Below are positions 35,122 through 44,346 of a stretch of 64,000 nt of DNA, in pieces. The notes beneath the pieces were generated by a model. That model did not search any database, was not told the DNA's origin, and saw only the letters and a list, made by a program, of their open reading frames with translations. Made by a program: the position numbers and the translations under genes. Each line of letters starts with the position of its first letter. Position 1 is the stretch's first letter. This stretch comes from DASWZN01 sp963841635 (GTDB lineage Bacteria > Acidobacteriota > Terriglobia > Bryobacterales > Bryobacteraceae), in assembly GCA_963841635.1 (NCBI GenBank), contig CAWJDO010000002.1, forward strand, positions 4,216,001 through 4,280,000, in the 5' to 3' direction.

Positions 35122-36273
35122 CTAAGCCTCCGGCACGTCCACCCACGACCGCCGGCCCGCGCTTTCCATCACCTTCTCTAAGATCGTCATCATTCGCTTG
35201 CCGTCGGCGAAGGTCGGATACTCCACCGCCGCGGCCGGGTCGGCGACCCGCGCGTAGAAGCTGCGGAAGCACATCTTGTGCGCGTCGTCGTAGCCTTCGC
35301 TGTGGCCGCCGGGAAGGTCGGCATAGCGGCGCGCCTTGGGATCGAGCAGCGAGGGGTCCTTCAGCAGAAGTTGGTTGGGCTCGTTGCGGTGGCCGATCCA
35401 CAGCTCGTCCGGACGCTCCTGGTTCCACGTCATGCCCGCCTTGGTGCCGAAAATCTCCACCTGGAACCGGTTCTTGCAGCCGGCACTCACCTGGCTCACC
35501 GTAAAAGCGCCGCGGGCGCGGCCGCCCAGCTTCAGCAGGACCGCGCCGTAATCCTCCGTGTCGATGGCGACCTCGTCGTAGTCTTCGGGCGCGAGCGTCT
35601 TGCCTGCGAACGTCTCCACGGCCTTCCTCGGCCGCTTGCGCGTGGGGTGGAAGGTGTGAAGGTCCGCGCACAGCGACGTGATCGCGAGTCCGGTCACGTG
35701 ATTGATGAGGTCCATCCAGTGCGAGCCGATATCGCCCATCGCGCGCAGCGGCCCGTTCTCCTTGGCCATGACGCGCCAGTTGAAATCGGTATCGTAAAGC
35801 AGCCAGTCCTGCGAGTAAGTGCCCTGCACCACCAGGATGTCGCCGAGTGCGCCGTTCGCGATCATGGCGCGCATCTGCTGCACCACCGGGTAGAATCGCA
35901 GGTTGTGGTTCAGGCAGTTCGCGACGTTCTTCTCCTTGGCCAGCTCGACCAGCTCGCGCGCCTCCGCATACGACGTCGCCAGCGGCTTCTCGCAAAGCAC
36001 GTTCTTGCCGGCCAGCATGGCGGCCTTGGCAATGGGATAGTGCAGCGCGTTGGGCGTGCAGATATGGACCGCCTCGATCTCGGGATCCGCCAGGATCTCG
36101 TTGTAGTCGGCCACCGCCTTGTCGATCCCGGTCGCCGCCGCGAATGCCGCAGCCAGTTCGGCGTTCTCCGCGGCGACGGCGGCCACCTCGACATTACCGA
36201 GCCGGCGAATCGCCTCCGTATGGACCCTGCCCATGAAGCCAGTTCCGACGACTGCGGTTTTGATGTGGCGCAT
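35122..36273 (-). CDS. Gfo/Idh/MocA family oxidoreductase (cytoplasmic)
   Basis: 383 residues, ATG at 36273. Rossmann start IKTAVVGTGFMGRVHTEAIR. The catalytic motif is NVLCEKPLATSYAEA, with LNHNLRFYP and MGDIGSHWMDLINHVTG following. No signal peptide, unlike the paralogue at 20210. Likely a sugar or inositol dehydrogenase-like enzyme. The open frame reaching to 38832 is only GC-driven read-through. Confidence 0.9.
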   Translation of the reverse strand: MRHIKTAVVGTGFMGRVHTEAIRRLGNVEVAAVAAENAELAAAFAAATGIDKAVADYNEILADPEIEAVHICTPNALHYPIAKAAMLAGKNVLCEKPLATSYAEARELVELAKEKNVANCLNHNLRFYPVVQQMRAMIANGALGDILVVQGTYSQDWLLYDTDFNWRVMAKENGPLRAMGDIGSHWMDLINHVTGLAITSLCADLHTFHPTRKRPRKAVETFAGKTLAPEDYDEVAIDTEDYGAVLLKLGGRARGAFTVSQVSAGCKNRFQVEIFGTKAGMTWNQERPDELWIGHRNEPNQLLLKDPSLLDPKARRYADLPGGHSEGYDDAHKMCFRSFYARVADPAAAVEYPTFADGKRMMTILEKVMESAGRRSWVDVPEA

Positions 36274-36297
36274 AGCGACAGGGTAACGTACTGAACG

Positions 36298-36413
36298 CGC
36301 CCGTCGCTCGTCGCTCGTGGCCCGTCGATGGCTTCGCATCCCGGACGCGCAGCGCCACAACTCGCCCTCCTTTGCGACGGGCGACGAGCGACAAGCGACG
36401 GGCGTGGTAATGT
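36298..36413. repeat. GCCCGTCGC-type inverted repeat element
   Basis: CGCCCGTCGCTCGTCGCTCG (36299-36318) faces GCGACGAGCGACAAGCGACG (near 36381-36405), giving a large imperfect hairpin in the gap upstream of both flanking genes. Confidence 0.6.
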
Positions 36414-36447
36414 AGTGTCCAAGGATAGATTCCGCGGGTGAAATCAC

Positions 36448-36738
36448 ATGACAGTGCGCATTCGGTTGGCGGTTTCTCCGGCCTTCGAACGAAGGCTGGC
36501 GAAGAACCGCGAACTGGCTTCCGTGGCGGCAGCGTTGCTGACGCCCGCGGCGGCGATGGCGCTCATTCTTGGCGTCTGGCGTCTCGGATCCGACCTTAAG
36601 TGGACCGGTGAATTCGCCATCACGCGAGGGCTCTTCTCGCACTGGCAGGTCTGGATTGCAATGGCCGGCGTCCTTCAGACCTGCGCCTCGATCCTGAACC
36701 GTTACGGCCGCGGTGGTAGCGGCGAAGCCGCGCGGTAA
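36448..36738 (+). CDS. Small two-helix membrane protein
   Basis: 96 residues. Helix 1 is ASVAAALLTPAAAMALILGV and helix 2 is HWQVWIAMAGVLQTCASILN. It ends in a Gly/Arg-rich tail. ATG at 36448 with no clear ribosome binding site. No known family. Its last 78 bases are repeated 144 bases downstream. Confidence 0.65.
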   Translation: MTVRIRLAVSPAFERRLAKNRELASVAAALLTPAAAMALILGVWRLGSDLKWTGEFAITRGLFSHWQVWIAMAGVLQTCASILNRYGRGGSGEAAR

Positions 36739-36804
36739 GGGCCGTCCGCTTTCAGCCATCGACCATCCACCATCGACCATCGACCTTGGCCTTTCCGGGT
36801 TCCG

Positions 36805-36882
36805 ATGGCCGGGGTCCTTCAGACCTGCGCCTCGATCCTGAATCCTTATGGCCGCGGCGGCAGCGGCGAGGCCGCGCAGTAA
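36805..36882 (+). pseudogene. 78-bp copy of the 3' end of the gene at 36448
   Basis: Matches 36661-36738 over exactly 78 bases including the stop codon, with a handful of mostly silent changes; it encodes MAGVLQTCASILNPYGRGGS. The sequence between the copies contains the tandem CCATCGACCATC-type repeat at 36759-36785. Confidence 0.8.
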
Positions 36883-36933
36883 ACAAGCCACCTGCCATCG
36901 GGACCCCCTCCGTCTCGGTAAGATGGTCGGAAG

Positions 36934-38352
36934 ATGCCCAGAGTCCTGATGGTTGCTTCCGAAGCCACGCCTTTTGCCAAGACCGGAGGACTGGCCGACG
37001 TGATCGGCGCGCTCGCCCCAGCCCTCGCCGCCCGCGGCGAAGACGTGGCCGTGCTCATGCCGCGCTATCGCGGCATCGATCTCAAGGACACGCCCATCGT
37101 CTACCGCGATCTGCCCGTGCGGCTGGGACGCGAGGAATACCTCGCCAACGTGCATTGCGTCCTCGAGCGCAAGGTGCCCTACTTCCTGGTGGACTGCCCC
37201 TCGCTCTACGACCGCGACGGCCTGTACGGCGACCCCGGCGCCGAAGACTACCCCGACAACGACATACGCTTTGCCGTGCTGGCGCGCGCGGCGCTGACCG
37301 TCGTGCGCTACGTGTTCCGCCCCGCCATCGTCCATTGCCACGACTGGCAGGCCGCTCTGGTCCCCATCTTCAAACGCACCGTCTTCGCCGGCGACCCCAC
37401 GTTCATGGGCATTCCGGTGGTGCTGACCATCCACAATCTCGGTTACCAGGGACTGTTCCCGCCCACGGCGCTGCCCGAAATGGGGCTCGACGCCAGCCTC
37501 TTCACGCCCGGCTGCCTGGAGTTCTTTGGCCAGGTCAACCTGCTCAAGGGCGGCATTCTGATGAGCGACGCGATCACCACCGTGAGCCCCACCTATGCCC
37601 GCGAGATCCAAACGCCGGAGCTGGGCTTCAGCCTCGATGGCGTCCTGAAGACGCGCCGCGACGCCATCCGCGGAATCCTGAACGGAGCGGACTACGGCAA
37701 GTGGGACCCCGCCACCGATCCGCACATCGCCGCCAACTACTCGGCCGCCAACCTGACCGGCAAGCGCGATTGCAAGAAGGACCTGCTGGCCGCCTTCGAC
37801 CTTCCCGAGAGCCTCGACCGGCCGCTGGTCGGCATGGTCGCGCGGCTGGCCGCGCAGAAGGGCTTCGATCTGGTCGAACAGGCCGCGGCGGATCTCGCGG
37901 CCCAGGATCTGTCGCTGGTGGTGCTGGGCATCGGGGATCCGAAACTGGAGGCGTTCCTCGAGGAGCTGCGTGCGGCGCACCCCTCGAAGGTGGGCGTCCG
38001 CATCGCCTACGACGAGGCGCTGGCCCACAAAATCGAGGCCGGCGCGGACATCTTTCTGATGCCTAGCCTGTACGAGCCATGCGGCCTGAACCAGATTTAC
38101 AGCCTGCGCTACGGCACCGTGCCCGTGGTGCGCGCTACCGGCGGCCTCGATGATACGATTGATGAGAGCACGGGCTTCAAGTTCCGGGAATCGACCGGCG
38201 CGGCGATGATGGGCGCGCTCCGCGAGGCCCTTGCGGTTTACCGCGACCGGGAGCGCTGGACCGCGACAATGCGAGCGGGAATGAGCCGGGATTACTCCTG
38301 GGACGCATCGGCGGCTCGCTACTCCGGGCTCTACCGGCGCCTGGTGGGATGA
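36934..38352 (+). CDS. glgA: Glycogen synthase
   Basis: 472 residues, the usual length. The N-terminal ADP-glucose-binding KTGGLADVIGALAPALA motif is present, with CHDWQAALVP and TIHNLGYQG. The C-terminal GT-B domain has MVARLAAQKGFDLV, and MPSLYEPCGLNQIYSLRYGT holds the catalytic Glu, followed by VVRATGGLDDT. It elongates alpha-1,4-glucan from ADP-glucose in the cytoplasm. ATG at 36934. The thioredoxin gene follows in the same direction. Confidence 0.95.
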   Translation: MPRVLMVASEATPFAKTGGLADVIGALAPALAARGEDVAVLMPRYRGIDLKDTPIVYRDLPVRLGREEYLANVHCVLERKVPYFLVDCPSLYDRDGLYGDPGAEDYPDNDIRFAVLARAALTVVRYVFRPAIVHCHDWQAALVPIFKRTVFAGDPTFMGIPVVLTIHNLGYQGLFPPTALPEMGLDASLFTPGCLEFFGQVNLLKGGILMSDAITTVSPTYAREIQTPELGFSLDGVLKTRRDAIRGILNGADYGKWDPATDPHIAANYSAANLTGKRDCKKDLLAAFDLPESLDRPLVGMVARLAAQKGFDLVEQAAADLAAQDLSLVVLGIGDPKLEAFLEELRAAHPSKVGVRIAYDEALAHKIEAGADIFLMPSLYEPCGLNQIYSLRYGTVPVVRATGGLDDTIDESTGFKFRESTGAAMMGALREALAVYRDRERWTATMRAGMSRDYSWDASAARYSGLYRRLVG

Positions 38353-38412
38353 ATCCCAGGGCGTCGAACCTGCATCTTGAAGATTTGAGCCGATAAAGTG
38401 GAGGGAATAGGA

Positions 38413-38745
38413 ATGGCGGGAGCGAACGTTCTGACGTTCAAGGATGCAGACTTCGACAGCGAAGTCCTGAAATCGGAGGTCCCCGTTCTGGTGGACTTCT
38501 GGGCCACCTGGTGCGGTCCGTGCAAGATGATGGCGCCCACCGTGGACGCGGTCGCCACGGAATACGCCGGCAAGCTGAAGGTCGGCAAGGTGGACGTGGA
38601 CGAGAGCGGCGGAACGGCGATGCGCTACAACATCCAGGGCATTCCCACGCTGCTGCTGTTCAAGGGCGGGCGTGTTGTCGAGATGCGCGTCGGAGCGGTC
38701 GGCAAGGCTGAAGTTCTCAAAATGCTCCAGCCGCACGTGAGCTAG
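38413..38745 (+). CDS. trxA: Thioredoxin
   Basis: 110 residues with the active site DFWATWCGPCKMMAP and the cis-proline loop GIPTLLLFKGG. The start is ATG 38413 rather than the GTG 15 bases earlier. General cytoplasmic disulfide reductant. It may be co-transcribed with glgA (60-base gap). Confidence 0.95.
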   Translation: MAGANVLTFKDADFDSEVLKSEVPVLVDFWATWCGPCKMMAPTVDAVATEYAGKLKVGKVDVDESGGTAMRYNIQGIPTLLLFKGGRVVEMRVGAVGKAEVLKMLQPHVS

Positions 38746-38756
38746 GGCTCTGACAG

Positions 38757-38790
38757 CCAGGTCCGCTCCCTGACGGTCGCGGCTCAGTGC
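38757..38790. repeat. ACCGAACCGCGACC family, reverse copy
   Basis: GTCCGCTCCCTGACGGTCGC (38761-38780) is the complement of the unit seen at 29960. Non-coding gap between trxA and ilvD. Confidence 0.6.
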
Positions 38791-38828
38791 TGGGGCGCGA
38801 CCGCGCAGGTGAGCTGGACCCGGGCGCA

Positions 38829-40496
38829 TCATCTTCGCGGGACCGCTGTGATCGCGCCGTCCGACGCCGACGACACCAGGGCTCCGTACTTGGAGAACAC
38901 GCCGGTCGCGTAGCGCGGATGGGGCGGCGTCCAGCGAGCCAGCCGGTCGCTGAGAATCTCCGGAGCGACGTCGAGATCGATGCGGCGCGCGTTCAGGTCG
39001 ATGGTCACCAGGTCGCCTTCGGCCAGCAGCGCGATGGGGCCGCCGCTGGCGGCTTCGGGAGCGACGTGGCCCACCATGAATCCCTGCGTGGCGCCGCTGA
39101 ACCTGCCGTCTGTGACCAGCGCCACGCTTTCCGAAAGGCCCGCGCCGACGATCGCGCCGGTGACGCCCAGCATCTCGCGCATGCCCGGCCCGCCGCGCGG
39201 ACCTTCGTAGCGGATCACGAGCACGTCGCCTTCTTTGACGCGGCCGTTGGTGACGGCCTGCATGGCGGCCTCTTCGGAGTCGAACACGCGAGCCCTTCCG
39301 CGATGCTCTTTGCGAGCGAGGCCGGTCACCTTGATGACGCAGCCGTCGGGCGCGAGCGAGCCCCTGAGGATCACCAGGCCGCCGCTGGTCTTGATCGGGT
39401 TCTCGAGCGGCCGGATCACTTCCTGGCCCGGCGTTTCGTGTGCCTCGGCGGCCTCCTCGGCGAACGTGCGGCCTGTCACGGTGAGGGTGCTGCCGTCGGC
39501 GAATCCGCCGTCCAGGAGGCGCTTGGCGAGGACCGTGATGCCCCCGGCTTTGTGCACATCCACGGCCACGAAGCGGCCCGCGGGCTTGAGGTCCGAGAGC
39601 AGCGGCGTGCGATGACTGATGGTCTCGAAGTCGTCGATCGAAAGCGGCACGCCGGCCTCGCGCGCCATGGCGAGAAGATGCAGGACGGCGTTGGTGGAGC
39701 CGCCGCTCGCGGCCACGCCGGCGATGGCGTTCTCGATGGCTTTGCGGGTGACGATGGCTCGCGGCTTGATACCGCGCCGCACGGCCTCGACCACCAACTG
39801 GCCGCAGCGGAAGGCGACGCCGTCTTTCAGCGGATCCACCTGCGGAACCGCCGCCGTGCCCATCGGCGAGAGGCCGATCAGTTCCATCACCGTGGCCATG
39901 GTGTTGGCGGTGTACTGGCCGCCGCAGGCGCCGGCGCCGGGGCAGGCGGAATTCTCGATGGCCAGCAGCTCCGCGTCCGTGATGCGGCCGGCGGCGTTCG
40001 CGCCTACGGCTTCAAAGACGTCCTGGACCGTGATGTCCCGCCCGTCGTGGCGTCCCGGCAGAATGGTGCCGCCGTACAGAATGAGTCCGGGGACGTCGAG
40101 CCGCAACAGCGCCATGGCGGCGGCGGGAATGGTCTTGTCGCAGCCGACCAGGCAGAGGATGCCGTCGAACATGTGGCCGCGAGCGACCAGCTCGATGGAA
40201 TCGGCAATGACTTCGCGGCTGACCAACGAGGCCTTCATGCCCTCGGTGCCCATGGTCACGCCGTCGCTGATGGCGATGGTGTTGAACTCCATGGGAGTGC
40301 CGCCGGCGGCGCGCACGCCTTCCTTGACCTTGACCGCCAGCTCGCGCAGGTTGTAGTTGCACGGCATGGTTTCGATCCAGGTGTTGGCGATTCCGATGAT
40401 GGGTTTGCGCAGGTCTTCGTCGGTGAAACCGATGGCTTTGAGCATCGCGCGCGCAGGCGCACGGTCCCGTCCCTGAGTGATGGTGGAGCTTTTCAT
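38829..40496 (-). CDS. ilvD: Dihydroxy-acid dehydratase
   Basis: 555 residues from ATG 40496 (ATG 40508 possible). Cluster and active-site motifs are all present: TMPCNYNLRELA, LVGCDKTIPAAAMAL and PGAGACGGQYTANTM hold the three cluster cysteines. The family block SDGVTMGTEGMKASLVSRE is present, as are VTDGRFSGAT and GHVAPEAASGGPIAL near the C-terminus. It catalyses the penultimate step of valine and isoleucine synthesis, and of the route to pantothenate. The open frame extending upstream of 40508 runs through a repeat. Confidence 0.96.
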   Translation of the reverse strand: MKSSTITQGRDRAPARAMLKAIGFTDEDLRKPIIGIANTWIETMPCNYNLRELAVKVKEGVRAAGGTPMEFNTIAISDGVTMGTEGMKASLVSREVIADSIELVARGHMFDGILCLVGCDKTIPAAAMALLRLDVPGLILYGGTILPGRHDGRDITVQDVFEAVGANAAGRITDAELLAIENSACPGAGACGGQYTANTMATVMELIGLSPMGTAAVPQVDPLKDGVAFRCGQLVVEAVRRGIKPRAIVTRKAIENAIAGVAASGGSTNAVLHLLAMAREAGVPLSIDDFETISHRTPLLSDLKPAGRFVAVDVHKAGGITVLAKRLLDGGFADGSTLTVTGRTFAEEAAEAHETPGQEVIRPLENPIKTSGGLVILRGSLAPDGCVIKVTGLARKEHRGRARVFDSEEAAMQAVTNGRVKEGDVLVIRYEGPRGGPGMREMLGVTGAIVGAGLSESVALVTDGRFSGATQGFMVGHVAPEAASGGPIALLAEGDLVTIDLNARRIDLDVAPEILSDRLARWTPPHPRYATGVFSKYGALVSSASDGAITAVPRR

Positions 40497-40536
40497 AATT
40501 GCCCCCATGGTAGCAGGACGGGGGTGAAACGCGGAG

Positions 40537-40580
40537 CGGACCGCTCCGTTGCGGACCGCTCCCTTGCGGTCGCGGCTCGG
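40537..40580. repeat. ACCGAACCGCGACC family, reverse copy with partial duplication
   Basis: GGACCGCTCCGTTGCGGACC runs into CGCTCCCTTGCGGTCGCGGC, a partly duplicated reverse copy between ilvD and the next gene. Confidence 0.55.
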
Positions 40581-40590
40581 TAACGGGCGG

Positions 40591-43506
40591 TCATCGCGGA
40601 GCCGCCGCGAGACCACCCGTGGTCAAGCCGTTACCGCCGGCGGCGCTCCACAATTTGGTGCTCGTGCGGTACCACCACAGGGCATTGGCTGCATCGCGGC
40701 CGACGACGTAGAGTTGGCCCGGCGTCGCGGCCGCCGCCAGGGTCTGGATGGTGCACTGGGCCCAGGTCCAGGGGAGCCAGAGAACGGAGGGGCTCTCGGT
40801 GCGGCCGCGATACCAGACGCTGTTCCACGCATCCACCATGGCCACGTAGACCGTTCCGTCGCCGGTGGCGGCGATCCTGGGATCCGCGGACATGACGCCG
40901 CTGCCGAAGTTCCAACCCATCCAGTTCTTCCCCTGCAGGCGCCCCTCGTAGAGATAGCCGTAGGTGTCGCGGGCCGCGATGTAGGCGTACGCATCGGTTC
41001 CCACCGCGATCGACGGTACGCCCTGTATGCCGCCGGGTAGAAACTTCCAGCCCTGGAATCCGCTCCCGGGAACATACCAGGCGCTCCAGACCGAACCGTA
41101 CATGTCGCGGCCAATCATGTAAATGGAGCCATCCGGGGAGGCCGCCATGGCAGGGTCGGAAGCGAGCTGTCCGCCGATGAAGAGCCAGGGACTGAAGCCG
41201 ACGCCGGGCGTGTAGCCAACCAGGCGGAACGAGCTGATGGTGTCGCGTATGCCGACGTAGACGATGCCGTTGCGGGCCACCGCAATGGCCGGCTGGCCCT
41301 GGATGGTGGTGCTTCCCGTGGATTTCCAGGTGGCGGTGTGCGCCACGGGGTCGAAGATCGCGAGCCAGACAAAGTTGTAGTTGTCGCGCGCGGCTATGTA
41401 CACTACGCAATTCCCGCTTTGGGCGATCGCTGGATCGCCGGCCAGAGCGCCGCCCACGAACTGAACCGTAGTGGAGCCGTACGAGATCAGCCGGATCGCG
41501 CCGTTGGTGTCGCGGAACGCCGCAACCGGCGTGCAGGGTTGCGTCCCCGGCAGGGAGATGGTCATGCTCCAGGGCAGGCCCGACCCACCGGCGGGATCGG
41601 GCGAGTCGAGGAACGACGGCGTCATGCCGGTAGCCACCTGCACCCGGACTTCGAAATACAGCATGCCCGCGGTGGACGGCGCGGTGTCCGAAAACGCCAC
41701 CGTGTAATGGCCCGTGGAAACCTTGGTGACCGGATACACGCCCAGCAGAAAGCCGCCCGTCACAAGATTGAACGGTGAGGTTCCGGTGTAGAGGTACGCA
41801 TTCGCGTTTTCGAGAACGTCGCCGGCCTCCGCCAGGTTGAACCCGAGCATGACGGAGGCGCCGGCCTGCGCCGAGGCGGGCGTCGAAGAGCCCAGCGTTA
41901 CCAGCGGCGCCGAGACGGTAATCGACGCGCTTCCGGTGCCGGTGGCCGGGACGGTGGCGCTGGTCTGCCCGGTGGCGACGATGTCGCCGGCCGCGGCGTC
42001 CACCACCGCCCGCAGACGGTAGGCGCCGGCCGGCACCGCCACCCGGATGGTAAGCGAATAGGTGCCGGATGTCACCGCCTGCTCGGTCGAAACCACGCTG
42101 GGGAGCGGGCCGTCGGCGAGAACCACCAGGCGCACCGCCGCGGAGGGGATGCCCGTCACCAGGAGATTGACCGAGGTGGTCACCGCCGCCTGAATCTGCC
42201 AGGGCGAATTCGGAGACTGGGCCGGGTTGGGCGAGTACAGCAGCGCATAATCGACGCCTGTGGGGACCTGGGCCCGAAGGGCGTAGTAGTACGTGGCCGC
42301 CCCCGCCGGCAACACGACGGAGAAACCGGCGTGGATGGTGACCGGGTCCGAGGAATAGAAACCGGCGACTCCGGCGAGCGTTCCCCCGGCAGCGGTTCCG
42401 AACGGCGCGAGGCCAGCCCACAGGTAAGCGTAAGCGCCCGAGAGCACGTTCCCGGCGTCCACCACATTGAAGAGGATGGCGACGCTCGAGGCCGCGGCAG
42501 CGCTAACCGGCGTCGACGAATCCACCGTTACGGTCATGTTCGAAAGCGTAACGCTGGCCGTGGCCGTGGTACCGGAGGGAACGGCGACCGTCGACTGTCC
42601 GCTGGCGAGCATTCCGGTGGCCGGGCTGTCGGCCAGAACCCGGATCCGGTAGGAGCCGGCGGGCAGCGCGATGAAGGCCGTGGCGGAGGCCGTGCCGGGC
42701 GCGATCGCCCGCTGGGCATACAGCGGGGCGGCGGGCGAGATATCCGCGATCACCACCAGGCGCGAGGCGGAGGATGGAATCCCGCCGACCGTGACCGAGG
42801 TGCCCGACTGCGCGGTCACCGACATCAGCCAGGGCTGCGAGGGGCGGCTGGCAGGGTCCGGCGAGTAGACGTAGGGGCAGTCCGCGATCCCGATAGGGAT
42901 GGATGCGCGCAGGGCGTAGTAGAGCGAGGTGGAGCCGATGGCGGGCGTCACCGTAAAGCTGGCGGCGTAACTGCCGCCCGTGACCAGTTTCGGCGTGACG
43001 GACGAGGTCAGGACGCCTCCGCTCGCGACGGAGAAAGCGCTGTTCGAAGTAAACAGCGACGCGGCCGCGGATTCCATCACGTCGCCCCAGTCGGTGATGT
43101 TGAACTTGATGGTGACGGGCGAGCCGGCCTTGGCACTGGCGGGCGTACCGGCGTCCACCGTCACCGAGACCGCGGCCAGGGCGATAAAAGCCGTGGTCGT
43201 GTTGCCCTGGAAAATCTGGTTGGTCATCTGGGCGCTGGCGAGAAGCGTCCGGCTGGCGCCATCGGCCAGAACCCGCACGCGGTAGGTGCCCGGGGGCAGG
43301 CTCATGCTGAGCAACGTGGAGCCGGCCGGCGGCGTGACGGCCTGAACCGCATAGACGGGGCTCGAGACGGGAGCGCCATCGGCGATCGCGGCGATGCGTG
43401 TGGCCGTCGAGGGGATGCTGGCGACGGTCACGTTGAGGACACCCTGGGCGCAGGCGGGCACAGCGGTAGCCAGGAATGCGAAGACGGACCAAACGCGCAG
43501 GCCCAT
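40591..43506 (-). CDS. Large secreted protein with three Ig-like repeats and a lectin-like propeller
   Basis: 971 residues, signal peptide MGLRVWSVFAFLATAVPACAQ. Residues ~22-650 are three repeats of ~200 residues sharing V-x-I-P-S-x-A-x-R-L/I-V/A, PAGxYRxRxLADxxxxxLASGQ, VDSSTPVSAxA and YYALRAxxPxG...YSPxPA patterns. Residues ~660-970 hold seven-fold-like units with YIAARDTYGYLYEG, GRDMYGSVWSAWY and GRDAANALWWY, the G-R-D-x-x-G-x-x-W pattern of PLL/fucose-lectin-type propellers. Probably a cell-surface or secreted carbohydrate-binding protein. No catalytic residues recognised. Confidence 0.75.
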   Translation of the reverse strand: MGLRVWSVFAFLATAVPACAQGVLNVTVASIPSTATRIAAIADGAPVSSPVYAVQAVTPPAGSTLLSMSLPPGTYRVRVLADGASRTLLASAQMTNQIFQGNTTTAFIALAAVSVTVDAGTPASAKAGSPVTIKFNITDWGDVMESAAASLFTSNSAFSVASGGVLTSSVTPKLVTGGSYAASFTVTPAIGSTSLYYALRASIPIGIADCPYVYSPDPASRPSQPWLMSVTAQSGTSVTVGGIPSSASRLVVIADISPAAPLYAQRAIAPGTASATAFIALPAGSYRIRVLADSPATGMLASGQSTVAVPSGTTATASVTLSNMTVTVDSSTPVSAAAASSVAILFNVVDAGNVLSGAYAYLWAGLAPFGTAAGGTLAGVAGFYSSDPVTIHAGFSVVLPAGAATYYYALRAQVPTGVDYALLYSPNPAQSPNSPWQIQAAVTTSVNLLVTGIPSAAVRLVVLADGPLPSVVSTEQAVTSGTYSLTIRVAVPAGAYRLRAVVDAAAGDIVATGQTSATVPATGTGSASITVSAPLVTLGSSTPASAQAGASVMLGFNLAEAGDVLENANAYLYTGTSPFNLVTGGFLLGVYPVTKVSTGHYTVAFSDTAPSTAGMLYFEVRVQVATGMTPSFLDSPDPAGGSGLPWSMTISLPGTQPCTPVAAFRDTNGAIRLISYGSTTVQFVGGALAGDPAIAQSGNCVVYIAARDNYNFVWLAIFDPVAHTATWKSTGSTTIQGQPAIAVARNGIVYVGIRDTISSFRLVGYTPGVGFSPWLFIGGQLASDPAMAASPDGSIYMIGRDMYGSVWSAWYVPGSGFQGWKFLPGGIQGVPSIAVGTDAYAYIAARDTYGYLYEGRLQGKNWMGWNFGSGVMSADPRIAATGDGTVYVAMVDAWNSVWYRGRTESPSVLWLPWTWAQCTIQTLAAAATPGQLYVVGRDAANALWWYRTSTKLWSAAGGNGLTTGGLAAAPR

Positions 43507-43549
43507 GCGTTCAATTCATCGGCAGGATACGGACAAACCTTTAAAGGCA

Positions 43550-43585
43550 TTTGGTCCACGGATGAACACGGATGAACGCGGATGG
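43550..43585. repeat. GGATGAACAC repeat, short copy
   Basis: GTCCACGGATGAACACGGAT then GAACGCGGATGGGG. Single-arm member of the family with full palindromic copies at 58091 and 61922. Confidence 0.7.
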
Positions 43586-43602
43586 GGAAAAGTCTTTAGT
43601 TT

Positions 43603-44145
43603 TCAAGGGGTGCACTGTTCATTTATGGGATTCGGTTCAATGTGCACTTTTCTATTTCCGCGAATTTTCTGGCGGGCCTCGAGACGCTTGAAGAGCCGGT
43701 CGTGGGTGCGGCGAATGCGGCCTTCGTAGCGGTTGAGGACGCCGAGGGCTCGGGAGTCGTCGCAGAGGGCCTTGAAAGCTAGCGCGCTGCGGGTTTCGAC
43801 GTCGCAAACCTGGAACTTATCTTTGACGGCGAGTTCCTGTTGATCGAGTTCGAGGTCGAACAGGGCGGTCTCGATGGAGGTGATGCGCAGGAGGCGCCAG
43901 CGGGCGGCGACGAATTCATCGAGCAGATCGAAGTCGGCGCGCGTCTCGGGCTGGAAATACATGATGTAGGCCTCGCGAAGGGCGCGGAACTCCTCTTCGG
44001 ACTCGTGTCCGAGGACGGTACGGCGCGAGTTGAGGCCGTGGGTGAGGCGCGCGGCGGCGGAGAGGGCTCGGCCCTCGGGGGTCTTAGGTCCGTGAGAGAG
44101 TGCGCCGTTGGCGCGGGCAGAATCGATTTTACGCTGTGAGGACAT
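43603..44145 (-). CDS. GPKTPEGR-motif hypothetical protein (terminase-neighbour family)
   Basis: 180 residues. ATG at 44145 with GGAG 8 bases upstream. The start MSSQRKIDSARANGALSHGP, then KTPEGRALSAAARLTHGL, is the hallmark of a large family (NAxxSTGPRTPEGKxRSxxNALKHGL) frequent in Acidobacteria, Planctomycetes and Verrucomicrobia. The N-x-x-x-H-G element resembles the DNA-binding end of phage small terminase proteins. A helical middle with AARWRLLRITSIETALFDLE and a basic C-terminus follow. Divergent from the terminase ATPase gene. Function unknown. Confidence 0.75.
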   Translation of the reverse strand: MSSQRKIDSARANGALSHGPKTPEGRALSAAARLTHGLNSRRTVLGHESEEEFRALREAYIMYFQPETRADFDLLDEFVAARWRLLRITSIETALFDLELDQQELAVKDKFQVCDVETRSALAFKALCDDSRALGVLNRYEGRIRRTHDRLFKRLEARQKIRGNRKVHIEPNPINEQCTP

Positions 44146-44346
44146 GGGTAAGCTCCAAAAACACTTGGCGCTCGTCGCTGGTCGCCCGTCGTGAGACGTC
44201 GTGCGAGGCGACGGCGCCATCATCAGGGTAGAGCCGGGAAAGCCGGTCGCAAGGGTTCGAAATTTCTAAGTGCTTGAAATTGAGATAAATGCAGTTTCTG
44301 CAATCGAGTAACTCTCGGGACGGCGCGGTAGATTCTGATTGGGCGT

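Noticed and set aside
35122..38832. 1236-residue minus-strand ORF
   Set aside because: Only the last 383 residues (from 36273) form a recognisable protein; the rest lies antisense to glgA and trxA and through repeats, i.e. GC-driven open frame.
38787..40583. 598-residue plus-strand ORF opposite ilvD
   Set aside because: Shadow of the fully conserved dihydroxy-acid dehydratase on the minus strand.
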